A DNA stretch of 24,487 nt from Planctomycetota bacterium (lineage in GTDB: Bacteria > Planctomycetota > Phycisphaerae > Sedimentisphaerales > Anaerohalosphaeraceae): NCBI GenBank assembly GCA_012519365.1, contig JAAYQH010000280.1, forward strand, positions 1 to 24,487, written 5' to 3'. The notes below the pieces were generated by a model. It was not told the DNA's origin, searched no databases, and saw only the letters and a program-made list of their open reading frames with translations. The translations under genes were made by a program, and so were the position numbers. Of this stretch, positions 16,137 through 22,638 are shown piece by piece (position 1 is the first letter of the stretch; each line of letters opens with the position of its first letter).

Positions 16137-17699
16137 ATGACTTATGCAGCTGTTTCCATAGCCAGCCATAATGCCGAGCAGTTTGCCGAGCAATTTCGAC
16201 AGGCCAAAAATCGGGGAGCCGAGGCGATTGAGGTGCGTCTGGACGGTGTGCCGGATGTGACGCCGGCTTTGGCCGGGCAGTTAATCGCTCAGGCCCGCAA
16301 GACCAAACTTCCGGTGATTGCCACCTGTCGTGAAAAGGACGAAGGGGGGGCTCGCAATTTTTCTATCGCTGATAAGACGGCGATTTTGGCCGAGTGTATC
16401 AAGGCCGGGGCGGAGTTTGTTGATTGCGAACTGAAGGTGTTTTCTAAAAAGGAGGTGTTCGAGCCGCTTAAAGAACTTCTTATAGCACATCCCGAATGCC
16501 GGTTGATTTTATCGGCGCACCGAATGAAGGGGCGATTTGAGGATATCAACCTGACCTATGAAACCATGCTGAGTCTTTGGCCGATGGCGATCTGCAAGCT
16601 GGTCTATACGGCACGTCATATTAATGATTGTTTTGAGGCGATGGATTTACAGCATCGGGCAGGAGAGAACGCGATTGTTTTTTGTATGGGTCAAGCAGGC
16701 TTGATGACTCGCGTACGTGCCAAAAAACTGGGGGCCTTTTTGACCTTCGCCAGCCTGGATGAACAAAGCGCCACAGCGCCGGGGCAGATTTCCATCTCTC
16801 AAATGAAGCACCTATATCGATGGGACAAGCTGGACGCCCAGACGGAGCTATTCGGGCTCATCGGCAATCCGGTGGGGCATTCTCTAAGTCCGGCATTGTT
16901 CAATGCGGCCTTTGAACACGATGCCATCGATGCGTTGTATCTGCCATTTTTGGTGGAGGGGGATCAAGACCAGTTTTCTGCTTTTGTGGATGGGATGGTA
17001 GAGCGGTCCTGGCTAAGTGTGGGAGGATTTAGCGTCACCCTGCCGCATAAGACCCACGCGCTGGATTATGTCAATCGCAAGGGGGAATTTGTCGATACGC
17101 TGGCGACAGCGATTGGTGCGGCCAATACGCTGAAAGTGGGCTTTAACGGCATCGTCTGTGCGTACAATACCGATTACGCCGGCGCACTGGACGCGCTGAC
17201 CTCGGCGATGGGTATTTCGCCGCATGCGCTGTACCAAATGGATGTAGCGGTGGTTGGCGCCGGCGGTGTCGCCCGTGCCGTGGTGGCGGGGTTGGTGGAT
17301 GTTGGTGCATCGGTGACGGTTTATAACCGCACGGTCAAAAAGGCTGAATCTTTGGCTGAGGAATTCCGCTGCAAGGCGGCCGGTCTGGATTCATTGGAGC
17401 AGGCCGCTCCGGCGGTAGTTATTAATTGTACCAGTCTTGGGATGTGTCCGGACATTGAATCGTGCGCTGTGCCCAAACGCATATTGCGGCCCGAAATGAC
17501 GGTTTTTGATACCGTGTACAATCCGATTCGTACTCGATTACTTGAGATTGCCGCCGAGATTGGCGCCAACACGGTCAGTGGGGCTGAGATGTTTATTCGT
17601 CAGGCGATCGGTCAATATCGCCTCTTTGTCGGGTCTGAACCTGACGAAAAGGTTATCCGTTCGGTCGTTTTTGAATCTCTTCAAAGCAAAAAGTCATAA
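16137..17699 (+). CDS. aroDE: Bifunctional 3-dehydroquinate dehydratase / shikimate dehydrogenase
   Basis: The fused enzyme carries out steps three and four of the shikimate pathway: dehydroquinate to dehydroshikimate, then NADPH reduction to shikimate. Residues 1-235 are a type I (Schiff-base) dehydroquinase with EVRLD (32-36), the catalytic H128 in SAHRM and Lys K154 in CKLVYTA. Residues 238-520 are AroE with GNPVGHSLSP (243-252), catalytic K305 in TLPHK, GAANT (327-331), NTD (344-346) and the NADP loop GAGGVA (374-379). Both halves look intact at 520 residues in total. AroD-AroE fusions are known in plants, chlamydiae and planctomycetes. It is transcribed divergently from dapF and is single, with perR 206 bases downstream. 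Confidence 0.95.
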   Translation: MTYAAVSIASHNAEQFAEQFRQAKNRGAEAIEVRLDGVPDVTPALAGQLIAQARKTKLPVIATCREKDEGGARNFSIADKTAILAECIKAGAEFVDCELKVFSKKEVFEPLKELLIAHPECRLILSAHRMKGRFEDINLTYETMLSLWPMAICKLVYTARHINDCFEAMDLQHRAGENAIVFCMGQAGLMTRVRAKKLGAFLTFASLDEQSATAPGQISISQMKHLYRWDKLDAQTELFGLIGNPVGHSLSPALFNAAFEHDAIDALYLPFLVEGDQDQFSAFVDGMVERSWLSVGGFSVTLPHKTHALDYVNRKGEFVDTLATAIGAANTLKVGFNGIVCAYNTDYAGALDALTSAMGISPHALYQMDVAVVGAGGVARAVVAGLVDVGASVTVYNRTVKKAESLAEEFRCKAAGLDSLEQAAPAVVINCTSLGMCPDIESCAVPKRILRPEMTVFDTVYNPIRTRLLEIAAEIGANTVSGAEMFIRQAIGQYRLFVGSEPDEKVIRSVVFESLQSKKS

Positions 17700-17701
17700 T
17701 G

Positions 17702-17741
17702 TGCCCTCTTGCAAGTGTCTGGTTTCGTCACTAAGGGGGCA
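17702..17741 (+). terminator. Stem-loop just after aroDE
   Basis: TGCCCTCTT (17702-17710) pairs with AAGGGGGCA (17733-17741) with one wobble, and AGTG/CACT pairs inside. It starts 3 bases after the aroDE stop. The sequence after it is A-rich, not T-rich, so it is not a classical intrinsic terminator; it may protect the 3' end or act with Rho. Farther on, CCAAAAAA/TTTTTTGG (17820-17841) followed by ATTTTTT could be a weaker terminator. Confidence 0.4.
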
Positions 17742-17850
17742 GAAAAAAGTTCCGAATGATGCCTGTAAGATCTTTTAAAATAGCGGTTTATGTCTCATTT
17801 CTGCGGCCTGCAATCCACGCCAAAAAATTATGTTTTTTTGGATTTTTTGG

Positions 17851-17885
17851 TTGACAAATAGGATTTAATACGATTTAGTATTAAA
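17851..17885 (+). promoter_or_regulatory. perR promoter with a 22-bp palindromic operator
   Basis: A perfect TTGACA (17851-17856), 17 bases and TTTAGT (17874-17879) give a start near 17886. A perfect inverted repeat with 8-bp arms, TTTAATAC (17864-17871) and GTATTAAA (17878-17885), is centred on the -10 element. PerR and Fur boxes are AT-rich palindromes of this general size, and perR is often autoregulated, so this is a good candidate operator. Confidence 0.6.
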
Positions 17886-17905
17886 AATTGATTAGGGTAA
17901 AACCA

Positions 17906-18349
17906 ATGGAGACAAGTGAACACAATATCTCTTGGAACGAAAAGCTGAATGTGTTTTATGAGCGGTCGCGGCAGGTGGGTCTAAAGATAACACCGCAGCG
18001 TTTGGCTGTGTATAAGGCGCTGATTCAGACTGATACGCATCCGACCGCCGAGGAAGTGTACCAAATGGTTCGTCAGGAACTTCCCAATATCTCACTGGAT
18101 ACGGTGAATCGGACGTTGTTGACGCTGGCTGAAATCGGAGCCGCGTTTATCGTCGAGGGGACCGGCCAGCCCCGTCGTTATGACGGCGGGCTGGAAGATC
18201 ATCAGCATTTTCGGTGTCTAAAATGCGGGAAAATTGTGGATTTTCACTATGAGCCGTATGATCAAATTGAAGTGCCTCAGGAGCTCGGCGATTTTAGGGT
18301 GATTCGAAAAACCGTCTATCTCGAAGGATATTGCAGCGCGTGTACGTGA
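17906..18349 (+). CDS. perR: PerR-like Fur-family peroxide-sensing repressor
   Basis: PerR represses peroxide-defence genes until metal-catalysed oxidation of its histidines releases it from DNA. The 147-residue protein has the winged-helix domain (about 20-85) and C-terminal metal domain. All five regulatory-site residues of Bacillus PerR line up with a constant offset of 8: H45, D93, H99, H101 and D112. The Asp in RYDG (D93), rather than Glu, is the usual PerR mark. Structural zinc would use C104/C107 and C143/C146. ATG 17906 is preferred to TTG 17888, with AGGG upstream. It heads a run of oxygen-defence genes, which supports PerR over iron-sensing Fur. It is probably autoregulated through the palindrome in its promoter. 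Confidence 0.88.
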   Translation: METSEHNISWNEKLNVFYERSRQVGLKITPQRLAVYKALIQTDTHPTAEEVYQMVRQELPNISLDTVNRTLLTLAEIGAAFIVEGTGQPRRYDGGLEDHQHFRCLKCGKIVDFHYEPYDQIEVPQELGDFRVIRKTVYLEGYCSACT

Positions 18350-18352
18350 TAA

Positions 18353-18388
18353 TGGATAGATTAACTCTTAAAACTATAACTATTTAAG
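18353..18388 (+). promoter_or_regulatory. Rubrerythrin promoter with a palindrome like that of perR
   Basis: TGGATA (18353-18358), 16 bases and TATAAC (18375-18380) form a possible promoter. A 22-bp palindrome with 6-bp arms, CTTAAA (18367-18372) and TTTAAG (18383-18388), is centred on the -10, just as at perR. Both sites have TTAA at palindrome positions 2-5 and 18-21 and share AC at 7-8 and AT at 10-11. AGAGAGGG just before the rubrerythrin ATG is a strong ribosome site. Confidence 0.45.
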
Positions 18389-18402
18389 AAAGAGAGGGTT
18401 GT

Positions 18403-18975
18403 ATGTCAGTTAAAGGAACACAGACGGAAAAGAATTTGTTGACAGGATTTGCCGGCGAATCCCAGGCTCGTAATCGTTATACCTATTTTGCCAGCCAAGC
18501 CAAAAAGGAAGGGTATGAGCAGATTGCGGCCATCTTTTTGGAAACAGCCGACCAGGAAAAGGAGCATGCCAAACGTCTGTACAAGTTTCTTGAGGGTGGC
18601 GAGGTGGAAATCGTCGGTACTTTTCCAGCCGGTGTAATTGGTACGACCGAAGAGAATCTTCAGGAAGCGGCCAACGGCGAAAACTATGAAACCACGCAGA
18701 TGTATCCGGGCTTTGCCAAGGTGGCCGAGCAAGAAGGTTTTACGGAAATTGCCGCTGTCTTTCGCAAAATCGCGGTAGCCGAGGCTCGCCATCGTGACCG
18801 TTATATTGCGTTACGCAAAAATATTCAAACCGGACAGGTCTTTAAGCGTGAAAAACCGCAACGGTGGGTCTGCCGCAATTGCGGTTATGTGCATGAGGGA
18901 ACAGAGGCGCCCAAGTCTTGCCCGGCTTGTGCACATCCGCAGGCGTTTTTTGAGCTGGAAGCAGCCAACTATTAA
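18403..18975 (+). CDS. rbr: Rubrerythrin
   Basis: Rubrerythrin reduces hydrogen peroxide to water in the cytoplasm of anaerobes, using electrons passed through its rubredoxin domain. The 190-residue protein has the four-helix diiron domain with E19, E52xxH55, E93/E96 and E127xxH130, and a C-terminal rubredoxin-like site with C157/C160 and C173/C176. Length is typical. It lies 53 bases after perR and has its own possible operator, so it is likely both co-transcribed and separately induced. No rubredoxin or rubredoxin reductase gene is in the window, so its electron donor must be encoded elsewhere. Confidence 0.96.
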   Translation: MSVKGTQTEKNLLTGFAGESQARNRYTYFASQAKKEGYEQIAAIFLETADQEKEHAKRLYKFLEGGEVEIVGTFPAGVIGTTEENLQEAANGENYETTQMYPGFAKVAEQEGFTEIAAVFRKIAVAEARHRDRYIALRKNIQTGQVFKREKPQRWVCRNCGYVHEGTEAPKSCPACAHPQAFFELEAANY

Positions 18976-19011
18976 GTGGTTGTGTTGTTAGGGGTGTAAT
19001 TCAGTTTTAGG

Positions 19012-19046
19012 TCCGGGCGTTTACCCTGGAGGGGAGAACGCCCGGA
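19012..19046 (+). other. Strong hairpin between rubrerythrin and tpx
   Basis: A perfect 10-bp GC-rich stem (TCCGGGCGTT, 19012-19021; AACGCCCGGA, 19037-19046) encloses a 15-base loop with a further CCC/GGG pair. No T run follows, so it is not a standard terminator. It ends 35 bases before the upstream tpx start. Possible roles are an mRNA processing or stability element or a translational control element for tpx. Confidence 0.6.
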
Positions 19047-19081
19047 ACTTCAACAATGATAAGGGATGTCCCTGAACTTTA

Positions 19082-19720
19082 ATGGTGAAAAACGGATATA
19101 GAAAATTAACGGAAGTTGCTGAAAAACTACTGGTTTTTGTGTCGCCTTTGGTTATCTTTATCGTCATAACAACGGCACTTGCCGGTTGTGAAAGGAGTTT
19201 GACAATGCAGGAACGAAAAGGGGTTATAACGATGCACGGCAATCCTCTGACGCTGGTTGGTCAAGAGGTCAAAGTCGGCCAAAAGGCACCAGATTTTACG
19301 GTTGTGAACACTGATCTTTCCCCTGTTACTCTGTCGTCTTTTGCGGGCAAGGTGATTGTTATTTCGACAGTCCCATCGCTGGATACGGGGGTGTGCGATG
19401 TCATGACGCGTCGGTTTAATGAAGAGGCCGGTAAGCTGGGAGATGATGTTGTTGTCCTTACCATCAGTATGGATTTGCCCTTTGCCCAAAAACGGTGGTG
19501 CGGGGCGGCAGGAGCCACCCATGTGATTACTCTCTCGGATTACCAGACGGCGGACTTTGGTCTAAAATACGGCCTGTTAATTAAAGAGCTGCGACTTCTT
19601 ACACGAGCGGTTTTGGTGATTGACAGGGACGGGATAGTGCGGTATGTTCAGATTGTGCCGGAGATAGCGACAGAGCCGGATTACGAGGCGGCGATCAAGG
19701 TCGTCAAAGATCTGCTGTAA
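19082..19720 (+). CDS. tpx: Thiol peroxidase (Tpx), with a possible lipoprotein form
   Basis: Tpx is a two-cysteine peroxiredoxin that reduces peroxides with thioredoxin. From ATG 19082 the product has 212 residues; from an internal ATG at 19205 it has 171, the usual Tpx length. Peroxidatic C105 lies in PSLDTGVCD and resolving C140 in DLPFAQKRWCG (C64 and C99 in the short form). The 41 extra residues form a basic start, a hydrophobic stretch (16-32) and a perfect LAGC lipobox (33-36). The internal ATG has AAAGGAG 7 bases upstream, far better than the upstream start. Either both forms are made, giving envelope and cytosolic enzymes, or the upstream reading is an untranslated leader that happens to be open. 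AT-rich codons (AGA, TTA, CTA, ATA) in the extension differ from neighbouring genes. Confidence 0.9.
   Translation: MVKNGYRKLTEVAEKLLVFVSPLVIFIVITTALAGCERSLTMQERKGVITMHGNPLTLVGQEVKVGQKAPDFTVVNTDLSPVTLSSFAGKVIVISTVPSLDTGVCDVMTRRFNEEAGKLGDDVVVLTISMDLPFAQKRWCGAAGATHVITLSDYQTADFGLKYGLLIKELRLLTRAVLVIDRDGIVRYVQIVPEIATEPDYEAAIKVVKDLL
19191..19207 (+). promoter_or_regulatory. Strong internal ribosome site and start for cytosolic Tpx
   Basis: AAAGGAG (19191-19197), 7 bases and ATG (19205-19207) form the best Shine-Dalgarno arrangement near tpx. It decides the start of the 171-residue Tpx and lies inside the codons for the lipobox region of the longer reading. Confidence 0.7.
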
Positions 19721-19808
19721 GACAACAACAGGTCAGAAGTCTGATGTTTGTATTTTTAACGGTGGGCTTCTGGTCGGAACATGCGATTATTTCAACACAG
19801 GTGCAACG

Positions 19809-20990
19809 ATGAGAACATTAGCAGAACGCGTCTACGAAGTGGGAGTACAGGACTGGGATCGGCGGCTCTTTGACGAGTTGATCCCGCTGCCGGATGGCAC
19901 CAGTTACAATGCCTACCTGATTAAAGGCAGCCAAAAGACAGCACTGCTGGATACCGTTGACCCAGCCAAGACCGAATTGCTGGTCGATCACCTTGTGCGG
20001 GTCGGAGCGGACTCGATCGATTATATCATCAGCCATCATGCCGAGCAGGACCATTCCGGCAGTATCCCGGACATGCTGTTGATGTATCCGGATGCCAAAG
20101 TTGTGACCAATCCGAAATGCAAAGCGATGCTGATGGATCACTTGCAGCTGGAAGAAAATCAGTTTATTGAGGTGCAGGACGGTCAGGAACTGTCACTGGG
20201 TGACAAGACGCTTCAATTTATTTTTACGCCGTGGGTGCATTGGCCGGAGACGATGAGCACCTGGCTCAAAGAAGATCGCATTCTGTTCAGTTGCGATTTC
20301 TTTGGGTCGCATCAGGCGTGCAGCACCCTGTATGTCCAGGATGAGGCCAAAGTACTGGAGGCGGCCAAGCGCTATTACGGTGAAATTATGATGCCGTTTC
20401 GCTCCTCGATTCGCGGCAATCTGAAAAAACTTGAGGGGCTGGACATTGCGGCGATTGCGCCCAGCCATGGCCCGGTGTATAATCGTCCGTCGCTGATTGT
20501 GGACGCCTATCGGGACTGGATCGACGAAGAGAAGGTCAAAAACCATGTGATTATGGCCTATGTGTCAATGCACGACAGCACACGGAAGATGACCGAGTAT
20601 TTCGTTGATGCCTTGATGGATCGCGGCGTTGGGGTTAAGCAGTTTAATTTAACGGGGGCAGATATTGGTGAGCTTGTGATTGACTTGGTGGACGCCGCTA
20701 CGGTGGTGATTGGTTCGCCGACGGTTCTGGTCGGCCCGCATCCGTCAGCGCTGTATTGTGCGGCGCTGGTCAATGTTCTTCGCCCCAAAACCAAGCATCT
20801 GGGAATTATCGGTTCGTTCGGCTGGGGCAGCAAGATGGTCGATCAGATCATCGGGATGCTCAGCACGCTCAAGGCCGAGGTATTCGAGCCGGTGTTGGCC
20901 AAGGGGCTGCCCAATGAACAAGCCTATTCGGAGCTGGACGCGCTGGCGGAAAAAATTGCAGAAAAACACAAAGCCCTCGGGCTGATGTAA
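19809..20990 (+). CDS. fprA: Flavodiiron protein (FprA / rubredoxin:oxygen oxidoreductase)
   Basis: Flavodiiron proteins reduce O2 to water, or NO to N2O, in the cytoplasm of anaerobes. The 393-residue class A protein has an N-terminal metallo-beta-lactamase domain with diiron ligands H77, E79, D81 (HHAEQDH), H144, D163 and H220, spaced as in known FprA proteins. The flavodoxin domain starts near 247 and has the FMN loop YVSMHDST (251-258). AGGTG lies about 5 bases before the ATG. It follows tpx by 88 bases. Electrons usually come from rubredoxin or F420H2; neither donor gene is present here. Confidence 0.95.
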   Translation: MRTLAERVYEVGVQDWDRRLFDELIPLPDGTSYNAYLIKGSQKTALLDTVDPAKTELLVDHLVRVGADSIDYIISHHAEQDHSGSIPDMLLMYPDAKVVTNPKCKAMLMDHLQLEENQFIEVQDGQELSLGDKTLQFIFTPWVHWPETMSTWLKEDRILFSCDFFGSHQACSTLYVQDEAKVLEAAKRYYGEIMMPFRSSIRGNLKKLEGLDIAAIAPSHGPVYNRPSLIVDAYRDWIDEEKVKNHVIMAYVSMHDSTRKMTEYFVDALMDRGVGVKQFNLTGADIGELVIDLVDAATVVIGSPTVLVGPHPSALYCAALVNVLRPKTKHLGIIGSFGWGSKMVDQIIGMLSTLKAEVFEPVLAKGLPNEQAYSELDALAEKIAEKHKALGLM

Positions 20991-21088
20991 GGGAGTGTGG
21001 AACGGAAAATTTTGTATGCAGCCGCTGGGGTTGTATGCACGGGCTGAATGCCTGTATTTTGTTGGCTTTTTTGTAAAGGAATGTGACA

Positions 21089-21463
21089 ATGGCAGCAAAA
21101 CATGAAATTTATAAATGTATGGCATGCGGGAATATCGTGGAAGTGGTGCATGGCGGTGACGGCGAGTTGGTCTGCTGCGGTCAGCCAATGAAAAAAATAG
21201 TTGAAAACACCGTGGATGCGGCCAAAGAAAAGCATGTGCCGGTCATTGAGAAACTTGAAAACGGCTACAAAGTCAAAGTCGGCAGCGTGGCGCACCCCAT
21301 GACCGAAGAACACTACATCGAATGGATTGAGCTGACGGCAGACGGCAAGGCCTACAAACAATATCTGGCGCCGGGACAGGTGCCGGAGGCGGTTTTCTGT
21401 GTCAAAGCTGAGAAGGTCGGGGCACGAGAATATTGCAATCTGCACGGCCTGTGGAAAGCATAA
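21089..21463 (+). CDS. dfx: Desulfoferrodoxin (2Fe superoxide reductase)
   Basis: Desulfoferrodoxin reduces superoxide to peroxide without producing O2, and rubrerythrin can then remove the peroxide. The 124-residue protein has both iron sites. Centre I is the desulforedoxin domain with C10, C13, C29 and C30. Centre II has H49, H69, H75, H119 and C116, with the catalytic E47-K48 pair. These numbers coincide with those of the Desulfoarculus enzyme. ATG 21089 is chosen because AAAGGA stands 8 bases before it; the in-frame GTG at 21083 is too close. It sits 98 bases after fprA. Confidence 0.96.
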   Translation: MAAKHEIYKCMACGNIVEVVHGGDGELVCCGQPMKKIVENTVDAAKEKHVPVIEKLENGYKVKVGSVAHPMTEEHYIEWIELTADGKAYKQYLAPGQVPEAVFCVKAEKVGAREYCNLHGLWKA

Positions 21464-21497
21464 GGGATATTAACCATAACGATTTCAGAGTTCAGCA

Positions 21498-22010
21498 ATG
21501 ACGATAAATAAGCAAATCGAGCGGGCGTTTAATAAGCAGATCAACAGCGAGTTGTATTCTGCCTATTTGTATTGGTCGATGTCGGCGGCTCTGGAGGCAA
21601 TGAATCTGCCGGGGTTTGCCCACTGGATGAAGGTTCAGGCACAGGAAGAGTTGTCCCACGCGGACAAGTATTTTCATTATCTTGTTGAGCGGGGCGGACG
21701 TGTTCTGTTGACGGCAATTGACGGACCACCGACTGAATGGAAGGATGTCGAGGTGATTTTGAAAAATGTGCTGGAACACGAACAGCATGTAACGGCGTTG
21801 ATCAACGGCCTGATGGATTTGGCGATCGCCGAGAACGATCATCCCTCCGTGATGTTTTTACAGTGGTTTGTCAATGAGCAGGTCGAAGAAGAGGCTGCCG
21901 CACAGAATATCCTCGGCAAGTTGAAGATCGCCGGTACAAGTTCGCCGGCTCTGTATATGCTGGATAAGGAAATGGCGCAGCGCGTGTTTGCGCCGTCGGC
22001 AAGTGAATAA
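21498..22010 (+). CDS. ftnA: Bacterial non-haem ferritin
   Basis: FtnA oxidises Fe(II) at a diiron ferroxidase site and stores ferric iron in a 24-subunit shell, limiting Fenton chemistry. The 170-residue protein has E18, E51xxH54, E95, Q128 and E131, matching E. coli FtnA with an offset of one. No haem-binding Met of bacterioferritin was identified. The gene begins 34 bases after dfx with only a weak GAG upstream. Its place in the island suggests co-induction with the oxygen-defence enzymes. Confidence 0.94.
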   Translation: MTINKQIERAFNKQINSELYSAYLYWSMSAALEAMNLPGFAHWMKVQAQEELSHADKYFHYLVERGGRVLLTAIDGPPTEWKDVEVILKNVLEHEQHVTALINGLMDLAIAENDHPSVMFLQWFVNEQVEEEAAAQNILGKLKIAGTSSPALYMLDKEMAQRVFAPSASE

Positions 22011-22031
22011 CACGATCTTGGGAGATTGCGT

Positions 22032-22523
22032 ATGAGTATCACCTTCAATGCAGATGAGATTTTTGAAATTGCCGAACAGATCGAGCGCAATGCCGCGCAA
22101 TTTTATCGTGAGGCAGCTGAAAAAGCCCCCGATGCTGATGCGCAAAAATTGCTTATGGACCTCAGTGCGATGGAAAAGGGACACGAACAGACCTTTGCGC
22201 AAATGCGTAAGGAACTGACCGCCTCAGAAAAAGAGCCGACGACATTTGATCCGGACAATGAGGTGGCGTTGTACCTTCGCACGATGGCGGACTTTTATGG
22301 CACCGAAGGTAAGGTAAGCCCCACGGACAAGCTCAGCGGCCACGAAAGCCTGGAAGATATTCTTAAGATAGCACTGCAGGCTGAGAAAAATTCCATCGCG
22401 TTTTATGTGGGTATCAAAGATCTGGTGCCAAGCAAATCGGGCAAAAATAAAATTCATGCCATTATCATTGAAGAAATGACTCACGTTTCAACATTAGGTG
22501 CCAAGCTTCAGTCGCTCAACTAA
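22032..22523 (+). CDS. Ferritin-like / rubrerythrin-like diiron protein
   Basis: This 163-residue protein has two helix pairs, each with a diiron pattern: E19 with E48xxH51, and E118 with E148xxH151. There is no rubredoxin domain, so it resembles the short rubrerythrin-like proteins of COG1633 rather than classical rubrerythrin. It may act as a peroxidase, an iron-handling protein or a ferritin partner; the sequence does not decide. GGGAG lies 7 bases before ATG 22032, chosen over TTG 22026. It begins 21 bases after ftnA, so the two are probably translated from one mRNA. Confidence 0.87.
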   Translation: MSITFNADEIFEIAEQIERNAAQFYREAAEKAPDADAQKLLMDLSAMEKGHEQTFAQMRKELTASEKEPTTFDPDNEVALYLRTMADFYGTEGKVSPTDKLSGHESLEDILKIALQAEKNSIAFYVGIKDLVPSKSGKNKIHAIIIEEMTHVSTLGAKLQSLN

Positions 22524-22593
22524 GCGAGAGTCGTCAGACGACAGGAAATATCTTCGCAGGATGGGGGGCTGCGGTAGTTGCAAGGTGCTTAAA

Positions 22594-22638
22594 ATGAAGG
22601 TCATGGATTTCGGCCCGATATGGCAACAGGTCAGATAA
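22594..22638 (+). CDS. Possible 14-residue leader peptide overlapping the rnfD start
   Basis: AAGGTG (22582-22587) stands 6 bases before an ATG (22594) that opens a 14-codon frame, MKVMDFGPIWQQVR, ending in TAA at 22636-22638. It overlaps the first codons of rnfD, which has no good ribosome site of its own. Translational coupling is plausible. Two small hairpins precede it (22530-22542 and 22555-22573). A chance frame is also quite possible at this length. Confidence 0.3.
   Translation: MKVMDFGPIWQQVR

Noticed and set aside
21012..21039. Direct repeat TTGTATGCA (21012-21020 and 21031-21039) before dfx
   Set aside because: Two 9-base copies 19 bases apart without a promoter relation are too little to call a binding site.
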